Part shown: piece after piece, positions 7,332 through 12,883 of the stretch
Numbering within the stretch: the stretch's first letter is position 1
How the letters are laid out: each line of letters starts with the position of its first letter
Origin: Candidatus Woesearchaeota archaeon
GTDB taxonomy: Archaea; Nanobdellota; Nanobdellia; SCGC-AAA011-G17; GW2011-AR17
Length of the DNA stretch: 12,883 nucleotides
Reading direction: 5' to 3'
Assembly: GCA_016211095.1 (NCBI GenBank)
Contig: JACQSW010000057.1
Span: 1-12,883 of the forward strand
The notes under the pieces: model-generated
Databases searched by the model: none
What the model saw: the letters and a program-made list of their open reading frames with translations, nothing else
Told to the model about the DNA's origin: nothing
Program-made: the position numbers and the translations under genes

Positions 7332-8318
7332 TTATTTTGTTTGTTTTTTTAGTATTTTTCCTAAATCAATTTTTTCTTCAGGATTTAGTTGGGCTGCTTC
7401 TTTTTCAACCACCCTCGAAGCGTAATAAGACCCTAATATTCCGCAACTTTTTAGACCGTAGCCGTTTATCATGCCTGAGAGGAAGCCCGCTGCGAAAGCG
7501 TCCCCTGCGCCGTTAGTGTTGCAAACAGTTACTTCAAATGGCTCTATGAAGTGCTGCTCATCTTTTTGCTGGATTATTGCGCCTTTCTTGCCGAGCTTAA
7601 CAACTGCTATTCCGCATTTTGTGCTTAATTCCCTTATTGCCTCTTCTGGTTTTTTGGATGTTAAAGCCTCAGCCTCATCCTCATTGGCGAATAATATGCC
7701 AACATAATTTTTTAAAACATCATTTATATTTTTTAGGTTTCTTGTTATTAGTTTAGAGTCTGCTAAGTCAAAGCTTATTATGCCTTTAGCTTTTTTTGTT
7801 TCCGCCATTGCGCCTGTGACGACGTCTCCTAAGCTTTCTAATTCGTAACCGCTTGTGTGAAGGTATTTTGTTTGCCTTAATTTTTCGATTGAGAGGTCTA
7901 AGCGAGAAAGTTTGGATGATGCCCCTATGTTAACTGCGAATGTCCTTTCTTTGTCAGGCGTAATTAATGCGATGGCAACTCCTGTGCTCTCCTCTTTTCT
8001 TATAAGCAAATTTTCTATTCCCCGCCTCTCTAAATCTTTAATCAGCAGTTTTGCGTTTTCGTCAATGCCTACACTTCCGCAGTAGGCTGTTTTTGATCCT
8101 AAATGAGCCACTCCGCACACAACGTTGCCGGGAGAGCCGCCAGGGCTCTTTCGAATGCTTTCTTTTAAAAGTTCCTCAATCCTTCCTTGCTGAGCTCCAT
8201 CTATCAACGTCATAACCCCTTTTGTCAAGCCCAGCTCTTTTAAGAACGAAGGGTCTATTTGGGCAGTATAATCCACAATCGGATTCCCTAAAGCAATTAA
8301 GCCATATTCTTTTTTCAT
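7332..8318 (-). CDS. PfkB-family carbohydrate/nucleoside kinase
   Basis: Ribokinase-fold kinase of 328 residues that transfers phosphate from ATP to a sugar or nucleoside hydroxyl. PfkB signature 1 is visible as SPGGSPGNVV (58-67), and signature 2 as NTNGAGDAFAAGF (267-279), whose D273 is the expected catalytic base with the GAGD anion hole. A NEDEA segment (212-216) and TPDKERTFAVNIGAS (120-134) resemble adenosine kinase-like and ribokinase-like members. Substrate cannot be fixed from motifs; adenosine/nucleoside kinase is the best guess. Its start overlaps the upstream gene's stop as ATGA (8315-8318), so the two are translationally coupled. There is no Shine-Dalgarno, consistent with re-initiation. 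Confidence 0.9.
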   Translation of the reverse strand: MKKEYGLIALGNPIVDYTAQIDPSFLKELGLTKGVMTLIDGAQQGRIEELLKESIRKSPGGSPGNVVCGVAHLGSKTAYCGSVGIDENAKLLIKDLERRGIENLLIRKEESTGVAIALITPDKERTFAVNIGASSKLSRLDLSIEKLRQTKYLHTSGYELESLGDVVTGAMAETKKAKGIISFDLADSKLITRNLKNINDVLKNYVGILFANEDEAEALTSKKPEEAIRELSTKCGIAVVKLGKKGAIIQQKDEQHFIEPFEVTVCNTNGAGDAFAAGFLSGMINGYGLKSCGILGSYYASRVVEKEAAQLNPEEKIDLGKILKKQTK

Positions 8319-8914
8319 TTTATAAAATTGAAAGAGTTGTTCACCCCATGAGAAACTTGCACTTTTATTTTATCTAAAACTTGTTGCTTTGGCGAGTAAA
8401 TTTTGCAGTTTTTCATAAACAAACCAAATCCGTCGCCTTGGTAGTTTTGTATTTCGGCAATGCAATAATTAGCCCTCTCTAAAACCCAATATCCATGGAT
8501 TGTTTCTGCTTTGATTCTTATTGGTTTGTTTTGTTGTGTTTGCAAAAAAGCACCAAAATAATCAGCGTTGATTATGCTAAATTCAAAATCATTAAAACCT
8601 TGGTTGTAGCTGGTTTGAATTAAGGCGGAAAGAAAAATACCAAAATAAGCTTTTGCAGGCCAATTAAATTTTTTTGTGTCCCAGTTTTCGTTAACCGCGC
8701 TTATTAATTCTGGTTTGATTTTGAAACGTTGCGAATCAAATCTGTAAGTGTAGAATTTTTCTTCAGATGGTGCGTTTAAATGGATAGATTGTTCAAAATA
8801 AGCTAACAATTCAACCAAAGTTTTGTCCTGAACGCTTTTATCACTAACAATAACCTGTAAATTCTTTTCGGGTTCAACTTTTTCTGGTGTTCCGAATACG
8901 TTTTCTAGTCCCAT
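8315..8914 (-). CDS. Unrecognised gene coupled to the PfkB kinase
   Basis: From the ATG at 8914 this is a 199-residue protein I do not recognise. It is rich in aromatic residues and asparagine/glutamine, with a likely alpha/beta fold and no signal peptide or membrane segment. Distinct segments are AKAYFGIFLSALIQTSYNQG in the middle and GDGFGLFMKNCKIYSPKQ near the C-terminus. A TTG at 8923 in the same frame is possible; ATG is preferred because the TATA-like box then gives an ordinary short leader. The ATGA overlap with the kinase suggests the two act together, but no function follows from that. Confidence 0.75.
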   Translation of the reverse strand: MGLENVFGTPEKVEPEKNLQVIVSDKSVQDKTLVELLAYFEQSIHLNAPSEEKFYTYRFDSQRFKIKPELISAVNENWDTKKFNWPAKAYFGIFLSALIQTSYNQGFNDFEFSIINADYFGAFLQTQQNKPIRIKAETIHGYWVLERANYCIAEIQNYQGDGFGLFMKNCKIYSPKQQVLDKIKVQVSHGVNNSFNFIK

Positions 8915-8952
8915 CTTTAACAAGCCTTCGTTGTTACAATTAAAAAGTGACG

Positions 8953-8961
8953 ATATTTAAA
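8953..8961 (-). promoter_or_regulatory. TATA-like box for the unknown-pfkB operon
   Basis: The minus strand reads TTTAAATAT, centred about 43 bases before the ATG at 8914, in the gap after the radical SAM gene stop. It separates the pfkB unit from the radical SAM operon upstream. Confidence 0.45.
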
Positions 8962-8971
8962 GGTTTCTAAA

Positions 8972-9934
8972 TTATTTGCTCTTCTTCACCCAGCAGTAAG
9001 GGTCGCAGCAGAATTCTTTTTTTGAATGATACGCTGCTGCTTTGCATCCCCCCATGCAGCTCTCAGAAAAGCTGCAATTTGGGTCATAGCTTTTTATGTT
9101 GGCAAATTTTTCCATCACCTTGCTATTGAGAATTTCATCTAGGCTGTTTATTGATAAATTGCCGGCTACCATGTGGGAGATGAAAGAGCAGGGGGTAACG
9201 TCGCCGTTTGCTTTTATGCTGATAAAGGTTTTTCCGCCAACGCACTGCATGTCATTATAGTCAACTGGCGAACAAATATAGTTAAATTCTCTTGCAACGA
9301 TTATTTCCGGTTTCTCATCCTTTTTTTCGCCTAACAAATAATCAACAACGCCCTTGTATGTCGCGGGGTCTAGCATTAATTCAGTTGTTCCGTTGCCGCA
9401 AGGGATGTACTTCATAATCCTCCATCTCCTAACCTCTAATTCCCTGCAAAGTTTTAGCAGGCTTGGCATTTCCGAATAGTTTTCTTTGGTTAATGTTGTT
9501 GCAACATCAACTTCGATGCTGTAATTTTTTAGGATGCTTATTGATTCTAAGACTTTTTTAAACAAGCCTTTTCTTTTTCTGAAGGAGTCATGTTTTTCTT
9601 CCATCCCGTCCAGGCTTAGCTGCAGCTTATGCAAGCCAATTTCTTTAAATTGGGCAGCCACAGATTCATTGATTGTTGACCCGTTAGATGCAAAAGTTGT
9701 TGTGAACCCCAACTCTTTTGTTGTTTTAAAAATTTCTAAGAAATCTTTTCTGAGGAGCGGCTCTCCGCCGCCGTACTTTACCTTTTCAACTCCAATCTTT
9801 TTTAGCGCATAGAGTGTTTCGATGATTATTTTTGTGTCGAGATCCTTTTGTTGCGCGTCTTTTGAATAGCAGTGGCTGCAATTAAGGTTGCATTCCCTGG
9901 TTATTTCCCATGCGACTTCAACAAGTTTTTCCAT
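8972..9934 (-). CDS. Radical SAM/SPASM protein, second enzyme of the peptide cassette
   Basis: A 320-residue radical SAM enzyme with a C-terminal auxiliary-cluster domain. The CxxxCxxC loop binding the [4Fe-4S]-SAM cluster is C15, C19, C22, followed by the SAM-binding GGGEP (55-59). SPASM-type cysteines are C231, C249 (in NGDVTPC), C287, C293, C297 (CMGGC), C309/C310 and C314; the CxxC that usually opens the C-terminal group has lost one cysteine. Relatives include peptide-modifying enzymes such as PqqE and heme-pathway NirJ/AhbC proteins. The N-terminus goes straight into the barrel with no peptide-recognition domain, so it may rely on the RRE of the other enzyme. Its ATG is preceded by T7A7 with no Shine-Dalgarno, downstream of a hairpin, suggesting lower expression than the peptide. 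Confidence 0.93.
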   Translation of the reverse strand: MEKLVEVAWEITRECNLNCSHCYSKDAQQKDLDTKIIIETLYALKKIGVEKVKYGGGEPLLRKDFLEIFKTTKELGFTTTFASNGSTINESVAAQFKEIGLHKLQLSLDGMEEKHDSFRKRKGLFKKVLESISILKNYSIEVDVATTLTKENYSEMPSLLKLCRELEVRRWRIMKYIPCGNGTTELMLDPATYKGVVDYLLGEKKDEKPEIIVAREFNYICSPVDYNDMQCVGGKTFISIKANGDVTPCSFISHMVAGNLSINSLDEILNSKVMEKFANIKSYDPNCSFSESCMGGCKAAAYHSKKEFCCDPYCWVKKSK

Positions 9935-9941
9935 TTTTTTT

Positions 9942-9976
9942 AAAAAAAGGGTAAGGGGATTTGTTTTTCCCCCACC
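9942..9976 (-). terminator. Hairpin plus T7, attenuator-like, between peptide and rSAM genes
   Basis: On the minus strand GGTGGGG (9976-9970) pairs with CCCC (9958-9955) and, across a TT bulge, ACC (9952-9950). The ~11-base loop is A-rich, and CTTTTTTT follows at 9949-9942. This has the form of an intrinsic terminator located 15 bases after the peptide stop and ending just before the next ATG. Partial termination would give excess peptide message over the downstream enzyme, an arrangement common in RiPP operons. The structure was paired by eye. Confidence 0.55.
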
Positions 9977-9990
9977 AAATAATTCTTTGT

Positions 9991-10104
9991 TTAGTTCTCT
10001 GATTTGTTTGTTTCTAAAAAGTTTGTTGTTATTTCTCTTTGTGGCAGCTCTTCTAGAAAGGCGTAGTGGCCTCCTTGTAATACGTCTGCTAATAGTTTAC
10101 TCAT
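9991..10104 (-). CDS. Candidate RiPP precursor peptide (37 residues)
   Basis: A short ORF between two radical SAM/SPASM genes. Its ATG is preceded by GGAGGT with a 7-base spacer, a perfect Shine-Dalgarno and the only one I see in the window, so translation from this ATG is well supported. The peptide begins MSKLLADVLQGG, has HYAFLEELP at residues 13-21, and ends in a polar tail rich in Thr, Asn and Glu (26-37). It contains no cysteine, serine only at 2 and 35, one Tyr (14) and no Trp. The Gly-Gly at 11-12 is a possible leader/core boundary, leaving a 25-residue core. Tyr14 and Glu18 are three residues apart, and FLE occurs twice (16-18, 29-31). Function is inferred from context: substrate of the flanking enzymes. 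The final product is unknown. Confidence 0.72.
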   Translation of the reverse strand: MSKLLADVLQGGHYAFLEELPQREITTNFLETNKSEN

Positions 10105-10109
10105 CTTTT

Positions 10110-11381
10110 TTACCTCCTGCAAGTTTGGTCTTCTCCCCATAGGTTGTTTGTCAAGTCGTACGCTATCCCTCGGCATCCCCCCCTACAGAAGTCTAGCCTA
10201 TCGCAACTTTTGCATCTTCCCCCAACTTTGCTTTTTACTAGCCTCAACTCTTTTAGTTGCTGGTTGTTGTTCCAAATTTTTTTTATGCTGTCTTTTAATG
10301 CGTTTCCTAGTTTGAACTCTTTGTGTAGGAGGGCTGCGCACGGGTATATGTCGCCGTTTGGGAGAATAGTAATGAGCCTGTGGCCTACCGGGCAACCGGC
10401 TGTTGGTATGCTGTTCAGTTCGTTGTCTCTTAATGTATATTGCAGGTTGCTGACTGAGCCGCAGTCAATTGTTATGTTTGGGTTTTCGTTTTTTCTGCAG
10501 CAAACTTTTTCTATTAGTTTTCCGTAGTCTTCGTAATCTGCGCTTAGCTCTTTGAAGGTGTTTAAGCTTAGGTCGCCTTTTTTTAGTTTGATAAGCGTTA
10601 GGTAGGGAATTTTGTTTTTTGAAAGCCAGATTATGAATGCTGGTATGTCTTTGATGTTGTTTTTTGAGACGACGCAGTCTATGCCGACGCAGATCCCTTT
10701 TTTTTGCAGAAGACTTATTGATGCTAAGGCTTTTTTGTAAGACCCTGCGCCTCTTAATTTGTCGTGTGTTGATTCTTTGTGGCTGTCTAATGAGACTTGG
10801 CATTGGGCTAGGCCCGCTTTTTTTAGCTCTTCAACTTTTTTTTCATCTAGCCGCCAGCCGTTTGTGGTCATGCTTGCTGTGCAGCCAGCTTCTTCTGTGT
10901 ATTTTACGAGTTCTGCTAATTCCTTTTTTAGTGTTGGCTCTCCCCCGGTAAATCCGATTTGGAAAATGCCTAATCTGCTGAGTTTTTTTATTATAACTTT
11001 GAATTGTTTTACGCTTAACTCTTCTGTTTTTTTGTTTAGCTCCCTTACTGAGCAGTATTTGCAGTTCATGTTGCATTTGTTTGTTAATGATAAGTGCGCA
11101 ACAATTGGCATTGGCAGTACCGGTTTGGTTGTGTTGGCTTTGTACAGCTTGTTTTCGTAAACTTTCTTTACCGGCGTCGGATTGTAGTTTTCAAACTTCA
11201 GGATTCCGTAATTGGCTAGCCTATTGAAGAATTCTTGGTGTTTTTTTGGGAACTCTTTTTGTTCTTTATACTTTTTGAATAGGGTGTATTCTTTTTTGTT
11301 TAAGCTTAGCACCATTCCTTTTTTTGTGAACAAAAGGTGCTGCCGGTCTTTTTTTCTTACAAATTTTAGGTCGTTTATCAT
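10110..11381 (-). CDS. RRE-radical SAM-SPASM peptide maturase
   Basis: From the ATG at 11381 the protein has 423 residues. Residues 1-65 resemble a PqqD-like RiPP recognition element: strand-rich HLLFTKKGMVLSLN, then helices ending in RLANYGILKF. The radical SAM domain has CxxxCxxC at C103, C107, C110 and GGEP at 146-149. The SPASM domain is complete: C330, C348 (PNGDIYPC), C390-x2-C393-x5-C399-x3-C403 and C421 near the end, enough for two auxiliary [4Fe-4S] clusters. Such enzymes install carbon-carbon, carbon-heteroatom or epimerised links in ribosomal peptides. A GTG at 11441 is in frame but would lie upstream of the likely TATA box; ATG 11381 fits the box spacing and the domain edge. It is first in an operon with the peptide and the second rSAM. 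Confidence 0.9.
   Translation of the reverse strand: MINDLKFVRKKDRQHLLFTKKGMVLSLNKKEYTLFKKYKEQKEFPKKHQEFFNRLANYGILKFENYNPTPVKKVYENKLYKANTTKPVLPMPIVAHLSLTNKCNMNCKYCSVRELNKKTEELSVKQFKVIIKKLSRLGIFQIGFTGGEPTLKKELAELVKYTEEAGCTASMTTNGWRLDEKKVEELKKAGLAQCQVSLDSHKESTHDKLRGAGSYKKALASISLLQKKGICVGIDCVVSKNNIKDIPAFIIWLSKNKIPYLTLIKLKKGDLSLNTFKELSADYEDYGKLIEKVCCRKNENPNITIDCGSVSNLQYTLRDNELNSIPTAGCPVGHRLITILPNGDIYPCAALLHKEFKLGNALKDSIKKIWNNNQQLKELRLVKSKVGGRCKSCDRLDFCRGGCRGIAYDLTNNLWGEDQTCRR
10111..10118 (-). promoter_or_regulatory. Strong Shine-Dalgarno for the precursor peptide
   Basis: The minus strand reads GCAGGAGGTAAAAAAGATG, so the ribosome site overlaps the last codons and stop of the upstream radical SAM gene. 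It complements the CCUCC at the 3' end of 16S rRNA. Other genes in the window lack a comparable site, so it fixes the peptide start and suggests high translation. Confidence 0.75.
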
Positions 11382-11404
11382 TCCCAAATATGCATACTGT
11401 TGTA

Positions 11405-11414
11405 AAAAATTTAA
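11405..11414 (-). promoter_or_regulatory. TATA-like box for the radical SAM/peptide operon
   Basis: The minus strand reads TTAAATTTTT, about 29 bases before the ATG at 11381. This predicts a leaderless message and argues against the GTG at 11441. It lies about 37 bases from the divergent box of the regulator gene, so regulator binding here could control both. Confidence 0.42.
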
Positions 11415-11450
11415 GGCTTGCTTACATAAAAAATACAACACTAAGGAAAG

Positions 11451-11459
11451 TTTTATAAA
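11451..11459 (+). promoter_or_regulatory. TATA-like box for the divergent regulator gene
   Basis: TTTTATAAA is centred about 30 bases before the ATG at 11485, giving a nearly leaderless transcript. Confidence 0.48.
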
Positions 11460-11484
11460 TTAAAAGCCAAAAGTAGAAAACGAG

Positions 11485-12324
11485 ATGCTCGACCAGCAAA
11501 CAATCAAAAAAATAAGCGAATTCGTCTACCAGAAACCGAGAACCATACAAGAAGTCGCCACCCTCCTAAAAAAGAATTGGAGAACCGCAAACAGCTACAT
11601 AGAAAAAATAGCGGCAGAACAAGGAACACTATCGATGAGGGCATTCAGGGAAGGAACCCGGGGTGCGCTAAAAATAGTTTACTGGAGCAACATAGAAAAA
11701 ATCTCCTCAACCACCTTCCAGGAAAGGCTGTTCAAAAAAATAGAGATCGGGGCACAAAAAACAGACTTCTCGCCATTCGACATCTACCAATACGTTGATG
11801 AACCAAAAAAAGAAATAATCATCGCTGATTTAGAAAAAGAGCCAAAAACAGAAAACCTAAACAAATTCTTAAGGCAAACCAAAAAAGAGCTCTTTGCCTT
11901 CTCAGGAAACCTTTCATGGATAAACAAAAAAAACGTTGCAGAAGCAATAGAAGAACTGCTAGAGCACAACGTAACAATAAAAATACTCTCAAGAGTAGAC
12001 ATAGCCTCAATAAAAAACATCCAAAAAATATTAGCAATCGAAGAAAAAGTTGGAAAAAAACTAATAGAAATAAGGCACTGCAGCCAACCGCTAAGGGGAT
12101 TCATCCTCGACGACAGCACCGCACAATTCAACGAAGAAAAAAAACCAGAAATTTACAAGCCAGGAGAGCTGGAAAAAGAACTGCTGATAACATACAGGAT
12201 AAGGGATGAAGAATGGGTTGGGTGGCTGCAAAAAATTTTCTGGAACCTCTTCAGGACATCAATAAGCGCAGAAAAAAGGTTGAAAGACATCGAAAAAATG
12301 AACAAAGCAATCAAAAAAAGCTAA
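11485..12324 (+). CDS. Winged-helix, PLD-like/TrmB-like transcriptional regulator
   Basis: A 279-residue protein. Residues ~1-70 form a winged helix: TIQEVATLLKKNWRTANSYI has the helix-turn-helix spacing, followed by a wing-like KIVYWSN. After a charged linker, residues ~95-275 look like the phospholipase D-like domain found in TrmB-type archaeal regulators, with IIIADL, VTIKILSRVD, IEIRHC and RGFILDDSTAQF segments. A catalytic HxK pair is not evident, so it is presumably a sensor, not an enzyme. It is transcribed divergently from the radical SAM/peptide operon with ~100 bases between starts, so control of that operon and of itself is plausible. The effector is unknown. Its stop overlaps the convergent pth2 stop by 4 bases. 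The coding strand is strongly A-rich. Confidence 0.78.
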   Translation: MLDQQTIKKISEFVYQKPRTIQEVATLLKKNWRTANSYIEKIAAEQGTLSMRAFREGTRGALKIVYWSNIEKISSTTFQERLFKKIEIGAQKTDFSPFDIYQYVDEPKKEIIIADLEKEPKTENLNKFLRQTKKELFAFSGNLSWINKKNVAEAIEELLEHNVTIKILSRVDIASIKNIQKILAIEEKVGKKLIEIRHCSQPLRGFILDDSTAQFNEEKKPEIYKPGELEKELLITYRIRDEEWVGWLQKIFWNLFRTSISAEKRLKDIEKMNKAIKKS

Positions 12325-12659
12325 GCCATCTTCAACTTGCCAGTCAATTTGTCTATCTTTTCTTCATCATCGGGACCAATAGCCAAACAAGTCGTTGTCG
12401 GCTCGTTAAAAAAAGTTTTAGCAGCATCAGTAATCAACGCATTTGTAAGCTTCGCCTGGTCTGCAAGTTTCCTGTATTCGAGAAGCTCTTTCTCATCATT
12501 CACCTTCAAAACAACCTTCTTCATGCCCTCCCTTCGCCACTCCTCAACCGCTTTTTTTTCAGATTTAAGAGTTGCCTCCACTGACGCGTGAGCAACCTGA
12601 ACCGAAGCTTTCCCTAGAGGCATTTTAAGGTCATTTCTCAATAATATAACCTGTTTCAT
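12321..12659 (-). CDS. pth2: Peptidyl-tRNA hydrolase, archaeal/eukaryotic type (Pth2)
   Basis: Releases tRNA from prematurely dropped peptidyl-tRNA in the cytoplasm. At 112 residues the length is typical for the family. The N-terminal signature reads LLRNDLKMPLGKASVQVAHAS (residues 6-26) with the conserved lysine 17 and histidine 24, and the C-terminal signature is ITDAAKTFFNEPTTTCLAIGP (76-96) with Asp78, Thr82 and Thr90 at the positions expected for catalytic residues. It is unrelated to bacterial Pth1. ATG 12659 is supported by a TATA-like box 27 bases upstream. The gene ends 4 bases inside the convergent regulator gene. Confidence 0.96.
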   Translation of the reverse strand: MKQVILLRNDLKMPLGKASVQVAHASVEATLKSEKKAVEEWRREGMKKVVLKVNDEKELLEYRKLADQAKLTNALITDAAKTFFNEPTTTCLAIGPDDEEKIDKLTGKLKMA

Positions 12660-12680
12660 ACAACAATAAGCATACCCCCC

Positions 12681-12690
12681 ATTATTTAAC
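12681..12690 (-). promoter_or_regulatory. TATA-like box for pth2
   Basis: The minus strand reads GTTAAATAAT, centred 26-27 bases before the ATG at 12659, predicting a leaderless transcript. Confidence 0.45.
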
Positions 12691-12768
12691 TTTTTTGGAT
12701 TAAAAAAATAACTCTCTTTTTGAAGGGATAGCTGAAAAATTTACGATAAATCCAAACAAAATTTTTTC

Positions 12769-12808
12769 AATCCTTGCAAGATGTGCTTATTGATGGATTA
12801 TAAGGATT
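12769..12808. repeat. Short inverted repeat in the flank of the element
   Basis: AATCCTT (12769-12775) and AAGGATT (12802-12808) are exact reverse complements separated by 26 bases. The rest of 12691-12830 shows no gene. In DNA this AT-rich, a 7-bp pair may be chance. Confidence 0.25.
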
Positions 12809-12830
12809 CAGTAATAAAGAAGCTTACAAA

Positions 12831-12883
12831 ATGTGACCTCCTCCCCGCACTGAAGTGCGGGGCTTCCTACGAAGAAGCCCTTA
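12831..12883 (-). mobile_element. Probable IS200/IS605 (TnpB-type) element right end, cut by window edge
   Basis: A perfect 8-bp stem CCCCGCAC/GTGCGGGG (12843-12850 and 12855-12862) with a TGAA loop is followed by a second stem GGGCTTC/GAAGCCC (12860-12866 and 12874-12880); the two share GGG at 12860-12862. Read on the minus strand, GAAGCCCCGCAC...GTGCGGGGAGGAGGTCAC is the typical 3' end of IS605-family tnpB elements, where it also forms the omega-RNA scaffold. If so, tnpB lies beyond the right edge, transcribed leftward, and the minus strand from about 12834 downward is genomic flank. The precise end is uncertain. Confidence 0.7.

Noticed and set aside
8972..9934. Assignment of the second rSAM as a heme-pathway NirJ/AhbC enzyme
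   Set aside because: The N-terminal motifs are compatible, but no other heme gene is nearby and the peptide context favours a peptide maturase; kept only as an alternative.
9991..10176. A 61-residue version of the peptide starting at 10176
   Set aside because: It would overlap the end of the upstream rSAM gene by 67 bases, while a perfect Shine-Dalgarno sits 7 bases before the internal ATG at 10104.
10465..10803. Arginine/lysine-rich open frames overlapping the rSAM and clpX-like genes
   Set aside because: They are alternate-frame shadows produced by AAA/AAG-rich codons of the real genes.
11382..11441. GTG start at 11441 for the RRE-rSAM gene
   Set aside because: The TATA-like box lies inside this extension, and the extra 20 residues precede a clean domain start at ATG 11381.
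1..12883. CRISPR array, tRNA or rRNA genes
   Set aside because: No regularly spaced repeats or cloverleaf/rRNA-like segments were found on either strand by eye.

Overview
The window looks like a low-GC, gene-dense archaeal chromosome, probably from a small-genome DPANN-type lineage such as Woesearchaeota or Pacearchaeota; the lineage is inference. Archaeal markers seen directly are an archaeal/eukaryotic-type prolyl-tRNA synthetase without the bacterial insertion domain, a Pth2 peptidyl-tRNA hydrolase, a UPF0248/MJ1316-domain protein and a PLD-like/TrmB-like regulator. Archaeal TATA-like boxes also sit about 26-30 bases ahead of most operon-leading start codons, as expected for leaderless transcripts. 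Genes are tightly packed, with several end-to-end or translational overlaps.

Layout. 1-152: AT-rich intergenic DNA with an inverted repeat and short direct repeats, of unknown nature. 153-2252 (minus): proS and an unknown upstream gene with several cysteines. 2315-2740 (minus) is a small HExxH putative metallopeptidase, divergent from an MJ1316-domain gene at 2816-3058 (plus). 3075-4785 (minus): a two-gene unit of a ClpX-like unfoldase and an unrecognised gene overlapping it by 8 bases. 4911-6104 (plus): a large unrecognised gene overlapping, tail to tail, a PHP-domain phosphoesterase (6089-7267, minus). 7332-8914 (minus): an unknown gene translationally coupled to a PfkB-family sugar/nucleoside kinase.

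8972-11484 is the most interesting region. On the minus strand an RRE(PqqD-like)-radical SAM-SPASM protein is followed by a 37-residue peptide ORF with the only perfect Shine-Dalgarno in the window, then a terminator-like hairpin, then a second radical SAM-SPASM protein. This is the architecture of a ribosomally made, radical-SAM-modified peptide (RiPP) pathway. A divergent winged-helix/PLD-like regulator (11485-12324, plus) shares its promoter region. The peptide has no cysteine, so a thioether (sactipeptide or ranthipeptide) product is excluded.

12321-12659 (minus) is pth2. The last ~60 bases carry two overlapping hairpins typical of an IS200/IS605-family end (the tnpB 3' end/omega-RNA type), so a TnpB element probably continues beyond the right edge.
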